From assembly GCF_042665295.1 (NCBI RefSeq), contig NZ_JBHTCO010000001.1, positions 1-64,000 of the forward strand: DNA of 64,000 nucleotides. Reading direction: 5' to 3'. The notes beneath the pieces are model-generated. The model worked only from the letters and a program-made list of their open reading frames with translations. It did no database searches and had not been told where the DNA came from. Each line of letters begins with the position of its first letter. Positions within the stretch are counted from its first letter, which is position 1. This DNA comes from Scopulibacillus_A cellulosilyticus. GTDB taxonomy: Bacteria > Bacillota > Bacilli > Bacillales > Sporolactobacillaceae. The translations under genes and the position numbers were made by a program. Below are positions 17,394 through 24,152 of the stretch, piece by piece.

Positions 17394-18221
17394 TTGAAGA
17401 AAAGTATAGATATTGCCGGCCTTTTGATTCACATCTTGTTATGGGCTGGACTTATTGTTGTTGCTTTTCCTTTTGTATGGATGATTTTATCTTCTTTTAA
17501 AAGCTTGCCGGATTTTTATAATTTTTCTTTTTTACCAGATAAGATTGATTGGTCGGGTTATAAGTATATCTTTGAAGAAACGGGTTATTTGCACTGGTAT
17601 CTTAACAGTATCATTGTGGCTGTTGTCGTTACTGTCAGCTGTCTCATATTTAATTCTTTGATTGGGTATGTATTGGCAAAGTATAGATTTCCCGGGTCAA
17701 AGGTGATATTTATTCTTATTCTCAGCACATTGATGATCCCGACGGAACTGTTGGTTATTCCTTGGTATGTGATGGGAAGCCGGCTGCATTGGGTCAATAC
17801 ATACTGGGGCTTAATGCTGCCTGGGATGATAGAGGCGTTCGGGGTTTTCTTGATGCGGCAATTTATGCTGAGTATCCCCAATGACATTTTAGATGCAGCC
17901 CGTATTGATGGGATGGGCGAATTTAAGATTTGGTGGCGTATCGTACTGCCGCAAGTCAAACAGGCGCTGGCAGCCATGGGAATTATCACTTTTCTGGGAA
18001 ACTGGAATGCTTACCTGTGGCCGGTTATTGCAACCTCAAGCGCTAATATGCGGACGCTGCCTGTCGGGATTTCATTGTATTCGACAGCTGACTCGGGTGG
18101 TATTCAATGGAATACGATTATGGGAATGAGTACGTTAGCTGTTATCCCGATGATGATTGTATTCTTAATTTTCCAGAAGAAGATTGTTGACGGTATTTCA
18201 TTAACAGGTGTAAAAGGATAA
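17394..18221 (+). CDS. Sugar ABC transporter permease 2 (MalG/UgpE type)
   Basis: 275 residues starting at TTG 17394, supported by a strong AGGAGGTGA seven bases upstream. Six membrane segments, with the EAA loop as DAARIDGMGEFKIWWRIVLPQ (about 165-185). It pairs with the preceding permease as the second half of a carbohydrate importer of the CUT1 type. Confidence 0.92.
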   Translation: MKKSIDIAGLLIHILLWAGLIVVAFPFVWMILSSFKSLPDFYNFSFLPDKIDWSGYKYIFEETGYLHWYLNSIIVAVVVTVSCLIFNSLIGYVLAKYRFPGSKVIFILILSTLMIPTELLVIPWYVMGSRLHWVNTYWGLMLPGMIEAFGVFLMRQFMLSIPNDILDAARIDGMGEFKIWWRIVLPQVKQALAAMGIITFLGNWNAYLWPVIATSSANMRTLPVGISLYSTADSGGIQWNTIMGMSTLAVIPMMIVFLIFQKKIVDGISLTGVKG

Positions 18222-18296
18222 ATAATCATGTATTTTAATTCTTGAAAAATATAATCCTATGGAGCTTGATGGAAGTGTGAATAAAGGAGTGTCACG

Positions 18297-19805
18297 GTGT
18301 TGTTAGAAAATGATGATTTCATTAAAGCAGAAGGCTCTGCGTTTCCGGGACGGACTTACGTCAATGAATTATTAAAACCTATTTTTTACGATCAGCGGGA
18401 TTATCTATTCGATGCGATGTTTTCCTTGCATAAGGCTCATGTTGTGATGTTAAAGGAACAAGATTTATTGTCTGCGCAGGATACTAAAAAAATCCTTTGC
18501 GGGCTGGAAAAGTTGACGTCTGTGAAGCGGGAAACACTAGCATATGATCCGGATTATGAAGATTTATTTTTTTTGATGGAGGCGAAACTCGGCAAGATAA
18601 TCGGTGATGAATTGGCAGGGAAAATGCACATTGCCCGCAGCCGTAACGATATGGGGGAGGGGATGTATCGGTTTGTTGCCAGAAAATACATTTTAACATT
18701 AATAAATGATGTTAATTGTTTAAGTGAAGCGCTTCTCATTCAGGCTGAAAAACACATTGAAACCGTCATGCCTGCTCATACCCATACACAACCCGCCCAA
18801 CCGACAACCTTTGGGCACTATTTAGCAGCTGTCTTTGATAATTTACATAGAGATGAGAAGCGTTTATGGTCAGCCTATCATACTGTTAATCAATCGCCGT
18901 TAGGAGCCGCCGCGATTACGACAACGGGATTTTCAATCAACAGGGAACGATTGGCAGAATTGCTAGGTTTTAAGGGATTAGTCGAGAATTCTTATGATGC
19001 GATTGCCACAGGCGATTACTTATCAGCGTCCGCTCTATCCATTGTTAGTCTCATGGTTAATACCGGACGCTGGGTTCAGGAATTTCTTAGATTGACGACA
19101 AAGGAAGTTGGCTTATTGAAAGTGGCGGATCCCTATGTGCAAATTTCAAGCATCATGCCGCAAAAGCGGAATCCAGTATCGATTGAGCACTCCCGGGCGC
19201 TTGCCAGCAGCGCTCTTGGAGAGGCAATGACAATTGTTCAGATGCTGCATAATACGCCGTATGGAGATATTGTCGATTCAGAGGATGATCTACAGCCCCA
19301 TCTTTACAAAAGCTGTCATAAAGCTTCCCGCGCCATTCGGTTAATGAATGCTGTCGTTCGGACAATGACTTTTAACGTTGAACGCGCGGCTAAAGAAGCC
19401 GGCAAAAATTTAATAACGATAACAGAATTAGCCGATGTTTTAACCCGTAATCATGGGTTGCCTTTCCGTAAGGCACATCATATCGCTTCGCGGATTGCTG
19501 TAAAATCATCAGAAAAAAAGAAAGAGTTATATGAATGGCGTGTTGATGAAATTAATCAGTTTTTAGATGATATCAAATTAACGGAAAATGAATGGAAAGG
19601 GATTGTTAATCCAAAAATTTTTGTTAAGAGGCGTTCTGTCCGCGGCGGGCCCAGTCCATCCGAAGTCAAGCGGATGATTGATAATCGCAAAGTGACGCTA
19701 AATAAGAGAATTAAGAATTATAATGAAACAAAGAAAGAGTTAAAGAAGGCTGAAGAGCTGTTAGCGGGTTGCACGGCATTATACATGAAGGCGGATTCCA
19801 AATAA
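18297..19805 (+). CDS. Argininosuccinate lyase-family enzyme in a sugar operon
   Basis: 502 residues of the fumarase/argininosuccinate lyase superfamily, enzymes that split a C-N or C-O bond with release of fumarate. Seen: the HIARSRNDMGEG block (about 104), THTQPAQPTTFGHYL (163) and the flexible catalytic loop SSIMPQKRNP with its serine (about 283). Start is GTG with AAAGGAG upstream. It lies 75 bases after the second permease and is followed by a terminator, so it is the last gene of the kinase-transporter operon. No argG lies beside it, which argues against arginine synthesis. I infer it acts on the imported compound, for example an N-succinyl or O-malyl amino sugar. True substrate unknown; it could also be a displaced biosynthetic argH. 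Confidence 0.8.
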   Translation: MLLENDDFIKAEGSAFPGRTYVNELLKPIFYDQRDYLFDAMFSLHKAHVVMLKEQDLLSAQDTKKILCGLEKLTSVKRETLAYDPDYEDLFFLMEAKLGKIIGDELAGKMHIARSRNDMGEGMYRFVARKYILTLINDVNCLSEALLIQAEKHIETVMPAHTHTQPAQPTTFGHYLAAVFDNLHRDEKRLWSAYHTVNQSPLGAAAITTTGFSINRERLAELLGFKGLVENSYDAIATGDYLSASALSIVSLMVNTGRWVQEFLRLTTKEVGLLKVADPYVQISSIMPQKRNPVSIEHSRALASSALGEAMTIVQMLHNTPYGDIVDSEDDLQPHLYKSCHKASRAIRLMNAVVRTMTFNVERAAKEAGKNLITITELADVLTRNHGLPFRKAHHIASRIAVKSSEKKKELYEWRVDEINQFLDDIKLTENEWKGIVNPKIFVKRRSVRGGPSPSEVKRMIDNRKVTLNKRIKNYNETKKELKKAEELLAGCTALYMKADSK

Positions 19806-19833
19806 AGGGGTGAATGATCACCCCTTATTTTAA
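19800..19833 (+). terminator. Terminator of the kinase-transporter-lyase operon
   Basis: AAGGGGTGA pairs with TCACCCCTT, loop ATGA, followed by ATTTT. The upstream arm starts directly at the lyase stop codon. Confidence 0.85.
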
Positions 19834-19840
19834 AGGGTTA

Positions 19841-19906
19841 AAGTATAAGTACAACTAAGCCTCTGGCTTCGCCTCTTAAGGCTTGCGAATCGACAAGTTT
19901 TCTTTA
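19841..19906. repeat. Interspersed repeat, copy B (supplies the deoD 3' end)
   Basis: The second copy of the 65-base block at 8477. Its right part is coding: the deoD stop codon (19876-19878) and about the last nine codons lie inside it. This shows the repeat was inserted or recombined at the gene's 3' end. Confidence 0.75.
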
Positions 19907-20604
19907 AATGCGGTTTCCAAAGAAATATGAATCATATCGTTAAAAGTCGTTTGACGTTCTTCCGCCGATGTTTCTTCACCTGTAAAAAGATGGTCGCTGA
20001 CTGTTAAAACAGTTAAAGCTTCTGCACCGTATTTAGCAGCTAATGTATAAAGAGCTGTCGTTTCCATTTCAACGGCAAGAACACCGTAGTCGCCCAATTT
20101 TTTCATGATGTCCATATTATCCCGGTAGAAAATGTCTGATGATAAGATATTGCCGACCTTAACGTTTAATCCTTTTTCAACAGCGGTATCGTAAGCTTTT
20201 TTCAGCAAATCAAAATTTGCACAAGGTGAATAGTTAAACCCTGGGAAAGTTTGCTGATTCACATGTGAATCAGTACATGAAGTCATTGCAATAATGACGT
20301 CACGAATTTTTACATCAGGCTGAATGCCGCCGCATGTACCAACACGAATTAAACGTTTCACACCATACTCGCGAATGAGTTCGTTAACATAAATTGAAAT
20401 GGAGGGGATCCCCATACCTGATCCTTGAACAGAAATACGCTGTCCCTTATATGTACCGGTAAAACCTAACATGCCGCGGACTTCATTATAACAAACAGCA
20501 TCTTCCAAAAAATTTTCCGCAATATATTTAGCGCGAAGCGGGTCGCCGGGCAATAGAATTGTATCTGCAATGTCGCCTTTTTTTGCTTCAATATGTACAC
20601 TCAT
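19876..20604 (-). CDS. deoD: Purine-nucleoside phosphorylase DeoD
   Basis: 242 residues from the ATG at 20604. Hexameric (DeoD-type) phosphorylase that converts purine (deoxy)nucleosides and phosphate to the base and (deoxy)ribose 1-phosphate. Seen: MSVHIEAKKGDIADTILLPGDPLRAKYIA, VRGMLGFTGTYKG, RVGTCGG (phosphate site), AVEMETTALYTLA (ribose site) and TVSDHLFTGEE with the catalytic aspartate. An in-frame ATG lies at 20649 but inside GGGAGGTG, and B. subtilis DeoD starts at the MSVHI residue; a TTG at 20628 is the alternative that best suits that binding site. The final residues KENLSIRKP come from repeat B. The 5' side abuts an IS605-like remnant. Confidence 0.93.
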   Translation of the reverse strand: MSVHIEAKKGDIADTILLPGDPLRAKYIAENFLEDAVCYNEVRGMLGFTGTYKGQRISVQGSGMGIPSISIYVNELIREYGVKRLIRVGTCGGIQPDVKIRDVIIAMTSCTDSHVNQQTFPGFNYSPCANFDLLKKAYDTAVEKGLNVKVGNILSSDIFYRDNMDIMKKLGDYGVLAVEMETTALYTLAAKYGAEALTVLTVSDHLFTGEETSAEERQTTFNDMIHISLETAFKENLSIRKP

Positions 20605-20659
20605 TTTCTTGCCGTATCCATAAGTCAAGATACAGCTTTCACCTCCCATTATGTATAAA

Positions 20660-20800
20660 GTAAAACTTTCATCAGTGGGGTTTTGTTACTCCCTACTAAT
20701 AGATAGTTGAACTTATCAGTGATTACTATCCGTTATCTCCCGCCTAAACGTCAATGATTCCTAATGTTTTAAGAGGTGTCTTACGGACAGTTACACCGGG
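20660..20800 (-). mobile_element. Decayed tnpB-less IS200/IS605-like element, copy 2
   Basis: Read on the minus strand this block repeats, in order, the landmarks of the element at 54447: TTTAC flank then CCCGGTGTAAC, GTCCGTAAGAC, TTTAGGCGGGAGATAACGG, AAGTTCAAC, ACAAAACCCCACTGATG, AAGTTTTAC, with TTTAT next. It is shorter (about 141 bases) and its stems are partly broken. It lies between the deoD start and the MhqR-controlled promoter. Confidence 0.7.
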
Positions 20801-20884
20801 GTAAAAAACAAACAACTATCTTTATTTTATTTGAAATTCATAATCATAACAATATTTTTCGATATTGTTATTTATAATTAGCTG

Positions 20885-20913
20885 TTGACAAGAAAAATAA
20901 TCTTGAATATAAT
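20885..20913 (+). promoter_or_regulatory. SigA promoter of the DoxX gene
   Basis: Perfect TTGACA (20885-20890), 17-base spacer, perfect TATAAT (20908-20913). An MhqR-type operator begins two bases downstream, covering the expected transcription start. Confidence 0.88.
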
Positions 20914-20914
20914 A

Positions 20915-20932
20915 TATCTTGAATTCGAGATA
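20915..20932 (+). promoter_or_regulatory. MhqR-type operator 1
   Basis: TATCTTGAATTCGAGATA, a near-perfect palindrome matching the TATCTCGAATTCGAGATA consensus that the MarR-type quinone sensor MhqR binds in B. subtilis. Position over the start site implies repression. Confidence 0.82.
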
Positions 20933-21009
20933 ACTAACTTCTAAAAAACAGAACTTATACCTTAATCTTAATTATAAAGGATGTCATTTACCAAATTTTT
21001 TAAGTATTT

Positions 21010-21026
21010 ACCTCGAATTCGAGATT
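21010..21026 (+). promoter_or_regulatory. MhqR-type operator 2
   Basis: ACCTCGAATTCGAGATT, with the perfect core CTCGAATTCGAG, 24 bases before the DoxX start codon. Two operators about 95 bases apart may allow looping. Confidence 0.8.
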
Positions 21027-21050
21027 AAAACAAAAAGAAAGGTGATTATA

Positions 21051-21449
21051 ATGATAAATCTTGGCTTATTGATCATTCGTTTAGTAATTGGACTATCTTT
21101 TATAGGTCATGGGACACAAAAGTTATTTGGTTGGTTTGGCGGCCATGGCATAAAGGGTACGGGAGGCTTCTTTGAGTCGATCGGTATTAAACCAGGGCTG
21201 GCTATGGCCATAATGGCTGGTTTATCAGAGCTTGTTGGCGGTGCATTGTTTACGCTTGGGTTTTTGACTCCGCTTGCCTCTCTCTTGATTGCAGTTACAA
21301 TGGTTGCCGCGATTATTAAGGTGCATGGTAAAAATGGTTTTTGGGTAACAGAAAACGGATTTGAGTTTAATTTAATCTTAATAGTTGTTGCCATTGGTGT
21401 TGCTTTAATAGGCGCCGGGGATTATTCACTGGATGGACTGATATTTTAG
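21051..21449 (+). CDS. mhqP: DoxX family membrane oxidoreductase, MhqP-like
   Basis: 132 residues from the ATG at 21051; a GTG at 21042 is in frame but lies in the ribosome binding site GAAAGGTG. Four membrane segments with the DoxX blocks GLSFIGHGTQKLFGWFGGHG and IMAGLSELVGGALFTLGFLTPLAS. DoxX proteins take part in detoxifying quinones and thiol-reactive oxidants; B. subtilis MhqP is the DoxX member of the mhqNOP operon. The two MhqR-type operators upstream support this identity strongly. A hairpin follows the gene. The partner gene mhqO is represented in the window only by a broken tail at 33508. Confidence 0.85.
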   Translation: MINLGLLIIRLVIGLSFIGHGTQKLFGWFGGHGIKGTGGFFESIGIKPGLAMAIMAGLSELVGGALFTLGFLTPLASLLIAVTMVAAIIKVHGKNGFWVTENGFEFNLILIVVAIGVALIGAGDYSLDGLIF

Positions 21450-21479
21450 ATACGAGTCATTTTTTCATAAAAGTCAGGA

Positions 21480-21508
21480 AAGAACCCTTCAAATTAAGGG
21501 TTCTTTCT
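21480..21508. terminator. Bidirectional terminator
   Basis: AAAGAACCCTT / AAGGGTTCTTT, an 11-bp stem between the convergent DoxX and acyl-CoA ligase genes, with T runs on each strand. Confidence 0.88.
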
Positions 21509-21514
21509 AAATTA

Positions 21515-23026
21515 TTATTGAGTTTGTAAGGCTAATTCTTTTAATTGTCGTTTTAGTATTTTTCCCAAGCTGTTTTTAGGAAGTTCATTGATAAATTCAA
21601 TTTCAGGAATTTTATAATCGGCGAGTTTTTCTTTACAGTGGTTTATAATTTCTCCTTCAGAAAGATGACTTCCTGATTCTTTTACGATATATGCCCGCGG
21701 GATTTCACCCCAAAATTCATCGGGGATACCGACAACCGCAACCTCCAAGACACCATCGATTTCATGGATGACTTTTTCTACTTCGCCGGAATATATATTT
21801 TCACCGCCATAGACAATAACATCTTTATATCGGTCCATAATATATAAGAATCCATCTTTATCAAATTTACCGGCATCGCCCATGTAGAACCAGCCGTTTT
21901 TAAGGACCTCTTTCGTTGCTTCCGGATCTCTCCAATAGCCTTTAAAAACATAAGGGCTCTTAACAACAATTTCTCCGACTTCTCCTGTTGAAAGTTCCTT
22001 ATGGCTGTCTGGATCAACAATTTTAACTTCAACATTTTTAATCGGTTTTCCAACGGAATTTATTTTATCGTAACCCATATCAGGATGCCATGCACTGACT
22101 GCCCAACCTTCTGTACTGCCGTAACCTTGCGATAAACAAATGCCGTATTCAGCATATTGTCTAATTAAGCTTTCTGGAACCTTTGTCCCGCCGCATTGAG
22201 CCATTTTAAATGATTTAACGTCTCTGTTACTATTTTTTAATTCCTCAAGCATATAGGTATATGTTGAAGGGAAGCCCATCATCATATTAATATTCTCTTT
22301 TTCAATTGTATCCCAGATTGATGCAGGGTCAGAATCGGATAGGCAAACCATCGTGATCCCGTTATATATACCATTTAAAATATTTAAGACTGAACTCATA
22401 TGGTAAAAAGGATGAACGCCAAGAAAACGCAGTCCTGGCTCAACTTTCCTTATGCTGCCAATATCCGTGAACCACGCATAAAGATTTTGATGGGTAATCA
22501 CACAACCTTTAGAATTACCGGTTGTTCCAGAAGTAAACAAAATGATAGCAGGATCTTGACCCTCAATTGTCTGTTCAGGTTCATCACCGGATTGTCCGGC
22601 AAATAATTCATTAAAAGTTGGGACAGTGTCTATTCCAGAACCTGTTAAAATCATGAAAGGAATCATTTGTTTTTTAACAACTAATGAGAGAGATTCCGTA
22701 TATTCTTCATCATAAAATAAAACTTTAGGTTGGCATTTTTCAATAACACCTTCCATTTCATAGGCAGTCATCTGTCTATTTAAAGGGACGGCAATAGCAC
22801 CGATTTTGATGGCAGCCATCATAATAATAGGGAAGGGATAGTTATTTTTACATAGGATAGCCACGCGATCTCCTTTTTGAACGTCTTTTTCCAATAAATA
22901 ATGGGCCAGTTGGTTGACACGCTCATTGAATTCTTTAAAAGTAAATCGTTTGTTGCCGCCAATTAAACCTTCTATATGAGGTGTACTGTCAGCACAGTTT
23001 TTTAAAAAAGCTTGAATAGTTCCCAT
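21515..23026 (-). CDS. Acyl-CoA synthetase (AMP-forming), class I adenylate-forming enzyme
   Basis: 503 residues. It activates a carboxylic acid as acyl-AMP and transfers it to CoA. Motifs in order: ILFTSGTTGNSKGCVITHQN (phosphate loop, about 160), QGYGSTEG (about 290), YMGDAGKFDKDGF with the ribose-binding aspartate (about 375), DRYKDVIVYGGENIYSGEVE hinge, and the catalytic lysine in LPKNSLGKILKRQL near 490. Size and motifs fit medium/long-chain or aryl acid ligases; chain preference cannot be read. ATG 23026 has GGAG upstream; TTG 23029 is also in frame. A 24-base palindrome lies 100 bases upstream and may be its operator. Confidence 0.88.
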   Translation of the reverse strand: MGTIQAFLKNCADSTPHIEGLIGGNKRFTFKEFNERVNQLAHYLLEKDVQKGDRVAILCKNNYPFPIIMMAAIKIGAIAVPLNRQMTAYEMEGVIEKCQPKVLFYDEEYTESLSLVVKKQMIPFMILTGSGIDTVPTFNELFAGQSGDEPEQTIEGQDPAIILFTSGTTGNSKGCVITHQNLYAWFTDIGSIRKVEPGLRFLGVHPFYHMSSVLNILNGIYNGITMVCLSDSDPASIWDTIEKENINMMMGFPSTYTYMLEELKNSNRDVKSFKMAQCGGTKVPESLIRQYAEYGICLSQGYGSTEGWAVSAWHPDMGYDKINSVGKPIKNVEVKIVDPDSHKELSTGEVGEIVVKSPYVFKGYWRDPEATKEVLKNGWFYMGDAGKFDKDGFLYIMDRYKDVIVYGGENIYSGEVEKVIHEIDGVLEVAVVGIPDEFWGEIPRAYIVKESGSHLSEGEIINHCKEKLADYKIPEIEFINELPKNSLGKILKRQLKELALQTQ

Positions 23027-23126
23027 CAATTGTCACTCCAATAAATTAAGTAGTATTATTTTTGCTGGATAATTAGCTAATTATTAGTTTTTAATAAATG
23101 TTATTCAGCGGTGAAAAGCAAAAGTA

Positions 23127-23150
23127 AATAGTTTACACTAGTAAACTATT
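23127..23150 (-). promoter_or_regulatory. Palindromic operator-like site upstream of the acyl-CoA synthetase
   Basis: AATAGTTTAC-ACTA-GTAAACTATT, a perfect 10-bp inverted repeat with a 4-base centre. It looks like a TetR-family operator. No TetR gene is in the window. Confidence 0.55.
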
Positions 23151-23366
23151 CTGCCTATATTATTTTGCTACTCTAATTAGAGGAATTCAATTAAAAAGGG
23201 TTATCTTTAAAGAAATGTAAAATTACAGTTTTTTTATTTAAAATCCACTTTTCGGAAAATACGAGCTATTAAAAGGGGAGTAAAAAATCTTAATTGAAGG
23301 AGAAAGTAGCCGGCTCTATCAATAGGAAAATACGACTGTCCAAACAAGTTGTTACAATCAATTATC

Positions 23367-23648
23367 TTATTTTTTTCTAAGTACATCATGATACTGTTCA
23401 TTTTGATTAAATTGATTTTTAACAAAAGGACATGCAGGAATAACCTTTTTATTTTCCTCTCTGGCAAACGCCACAAGTCCTTTAACTAAGTTTTCTCCAA
23501 ATCCTTTACCATGGTATTCGTCAGCAATGAAAATATAATTAACGCTGATAGAATTGTCATCAATTGGCTTAAATGTAACGAATCCCACTATTTCCCCTTG
23601 CTCTTCAATGTAAAGTTTATTTTTACCCTTTTTAATGTTTACCATCAT
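23367..23648 (-). CDS. Small GNAT N-acetyltransferase (Acetyltransf_CG type)
   Basis: 93 residues from the ATG at 23648 (AAGGAG upstream). A minimal acetyltransferase: NYIFIADEYHGKGFGENLVKGLVAFARE gives the acetyl-CoA pyrophosphate loop, then KVIPACPFVKNQF, the ending typical of this very short GNAT group (YjdJ/YidJ-like). Substrate is unknown. It stands alone between the acyl-CoA synthetase and the thioredoxin gene on the same strand. Confidence 0.82.
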   Translation of the reverse strand: MMVNIKKGKNKLYIEEQGEIVGFVTFKPIDDNSISVNYIFIADEYHGKGFGENLVKGLVAFAREENKKVIPACPFVKNQFNQNEQYHDVLRKK

Positions 23649-23743
23649 CTGTTCTCCTTTAAACAAGCGATGAAATACAAAAGGACTGTCCATAAGTCAG
23701 TTAATCTAATTTATGGCCAGTCCATGAATGCATATATTTAATT

Positions 23744-24070
23744 TTACTTTTCTGCGCTGTCAAGAAACTCGCGTACAGATTCTGGTGTTTTAGCATTTGC
23801 ACTGTGAAGATGGGCAATTTTTTCCCCGTTTTGGAAAACGAGCAAGCTTGGGATCCCCATAACTTCATATTTATCAGCAAGCTCAGGGAGCTGATCCCTA
23901 TTGACTTCATACCACTCGAACTTATAGTCTTTGATGATGTCGTCTATAAACATGTTAAGGCGCTTACAATCAGGGCACCAATCAGCTTCGAATTTGACAA
24001 CAACAGGCTCGCTGCTTTTGATTGTTTGATCGAAGGATTCATTAGTTTCTATAGGTTTCATATTTTTCAA
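23744..24070 (-). CDS. ydbP: Thioredoxin-like protein YdbP
   Basis: 108 residues, one thioredoxin fold. Active site is FEADWCPDCKRLN (C32/C35), and the cis-proline loop is MGIPSLLVFQNGEK. The WCPDC centre and the HLHSANAKTPE ending match B. subtilis YdbP. No signal peptide, so it acts in the cytoplasm as a disulfide reductase with unknown partner. GGAAG precedes the ATG. Confidence 0.88.
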   Translation of the reverse strand: MKNMKPIETNESFDQTIKSSEPVVVKFEADWCPDCKRLNMFIDDIIKDYKFEWYEVNRDQLPELADKYEVMGIPSLLVFQNGEKIAHLHSANAKTPESVREFLDSAEK

Positions 24071-24152
24071 CTTCCTTTCAAGAAATCTTTGATTATCATT
24101 AGCATACCAAAAAGTAACGATATATAATATTTTTTTGCTTTAAACATCCTCT

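Noticed and set aside
23234..23476. 80-codon minus-strand frame downstream of the small GNAT gene
   Set aside because: Overlaps the GNAT gene in another frame. Its tail (FPIDRAGYFLLQLRFF) is protein-like and might be a remnant, but I could not support a gene.
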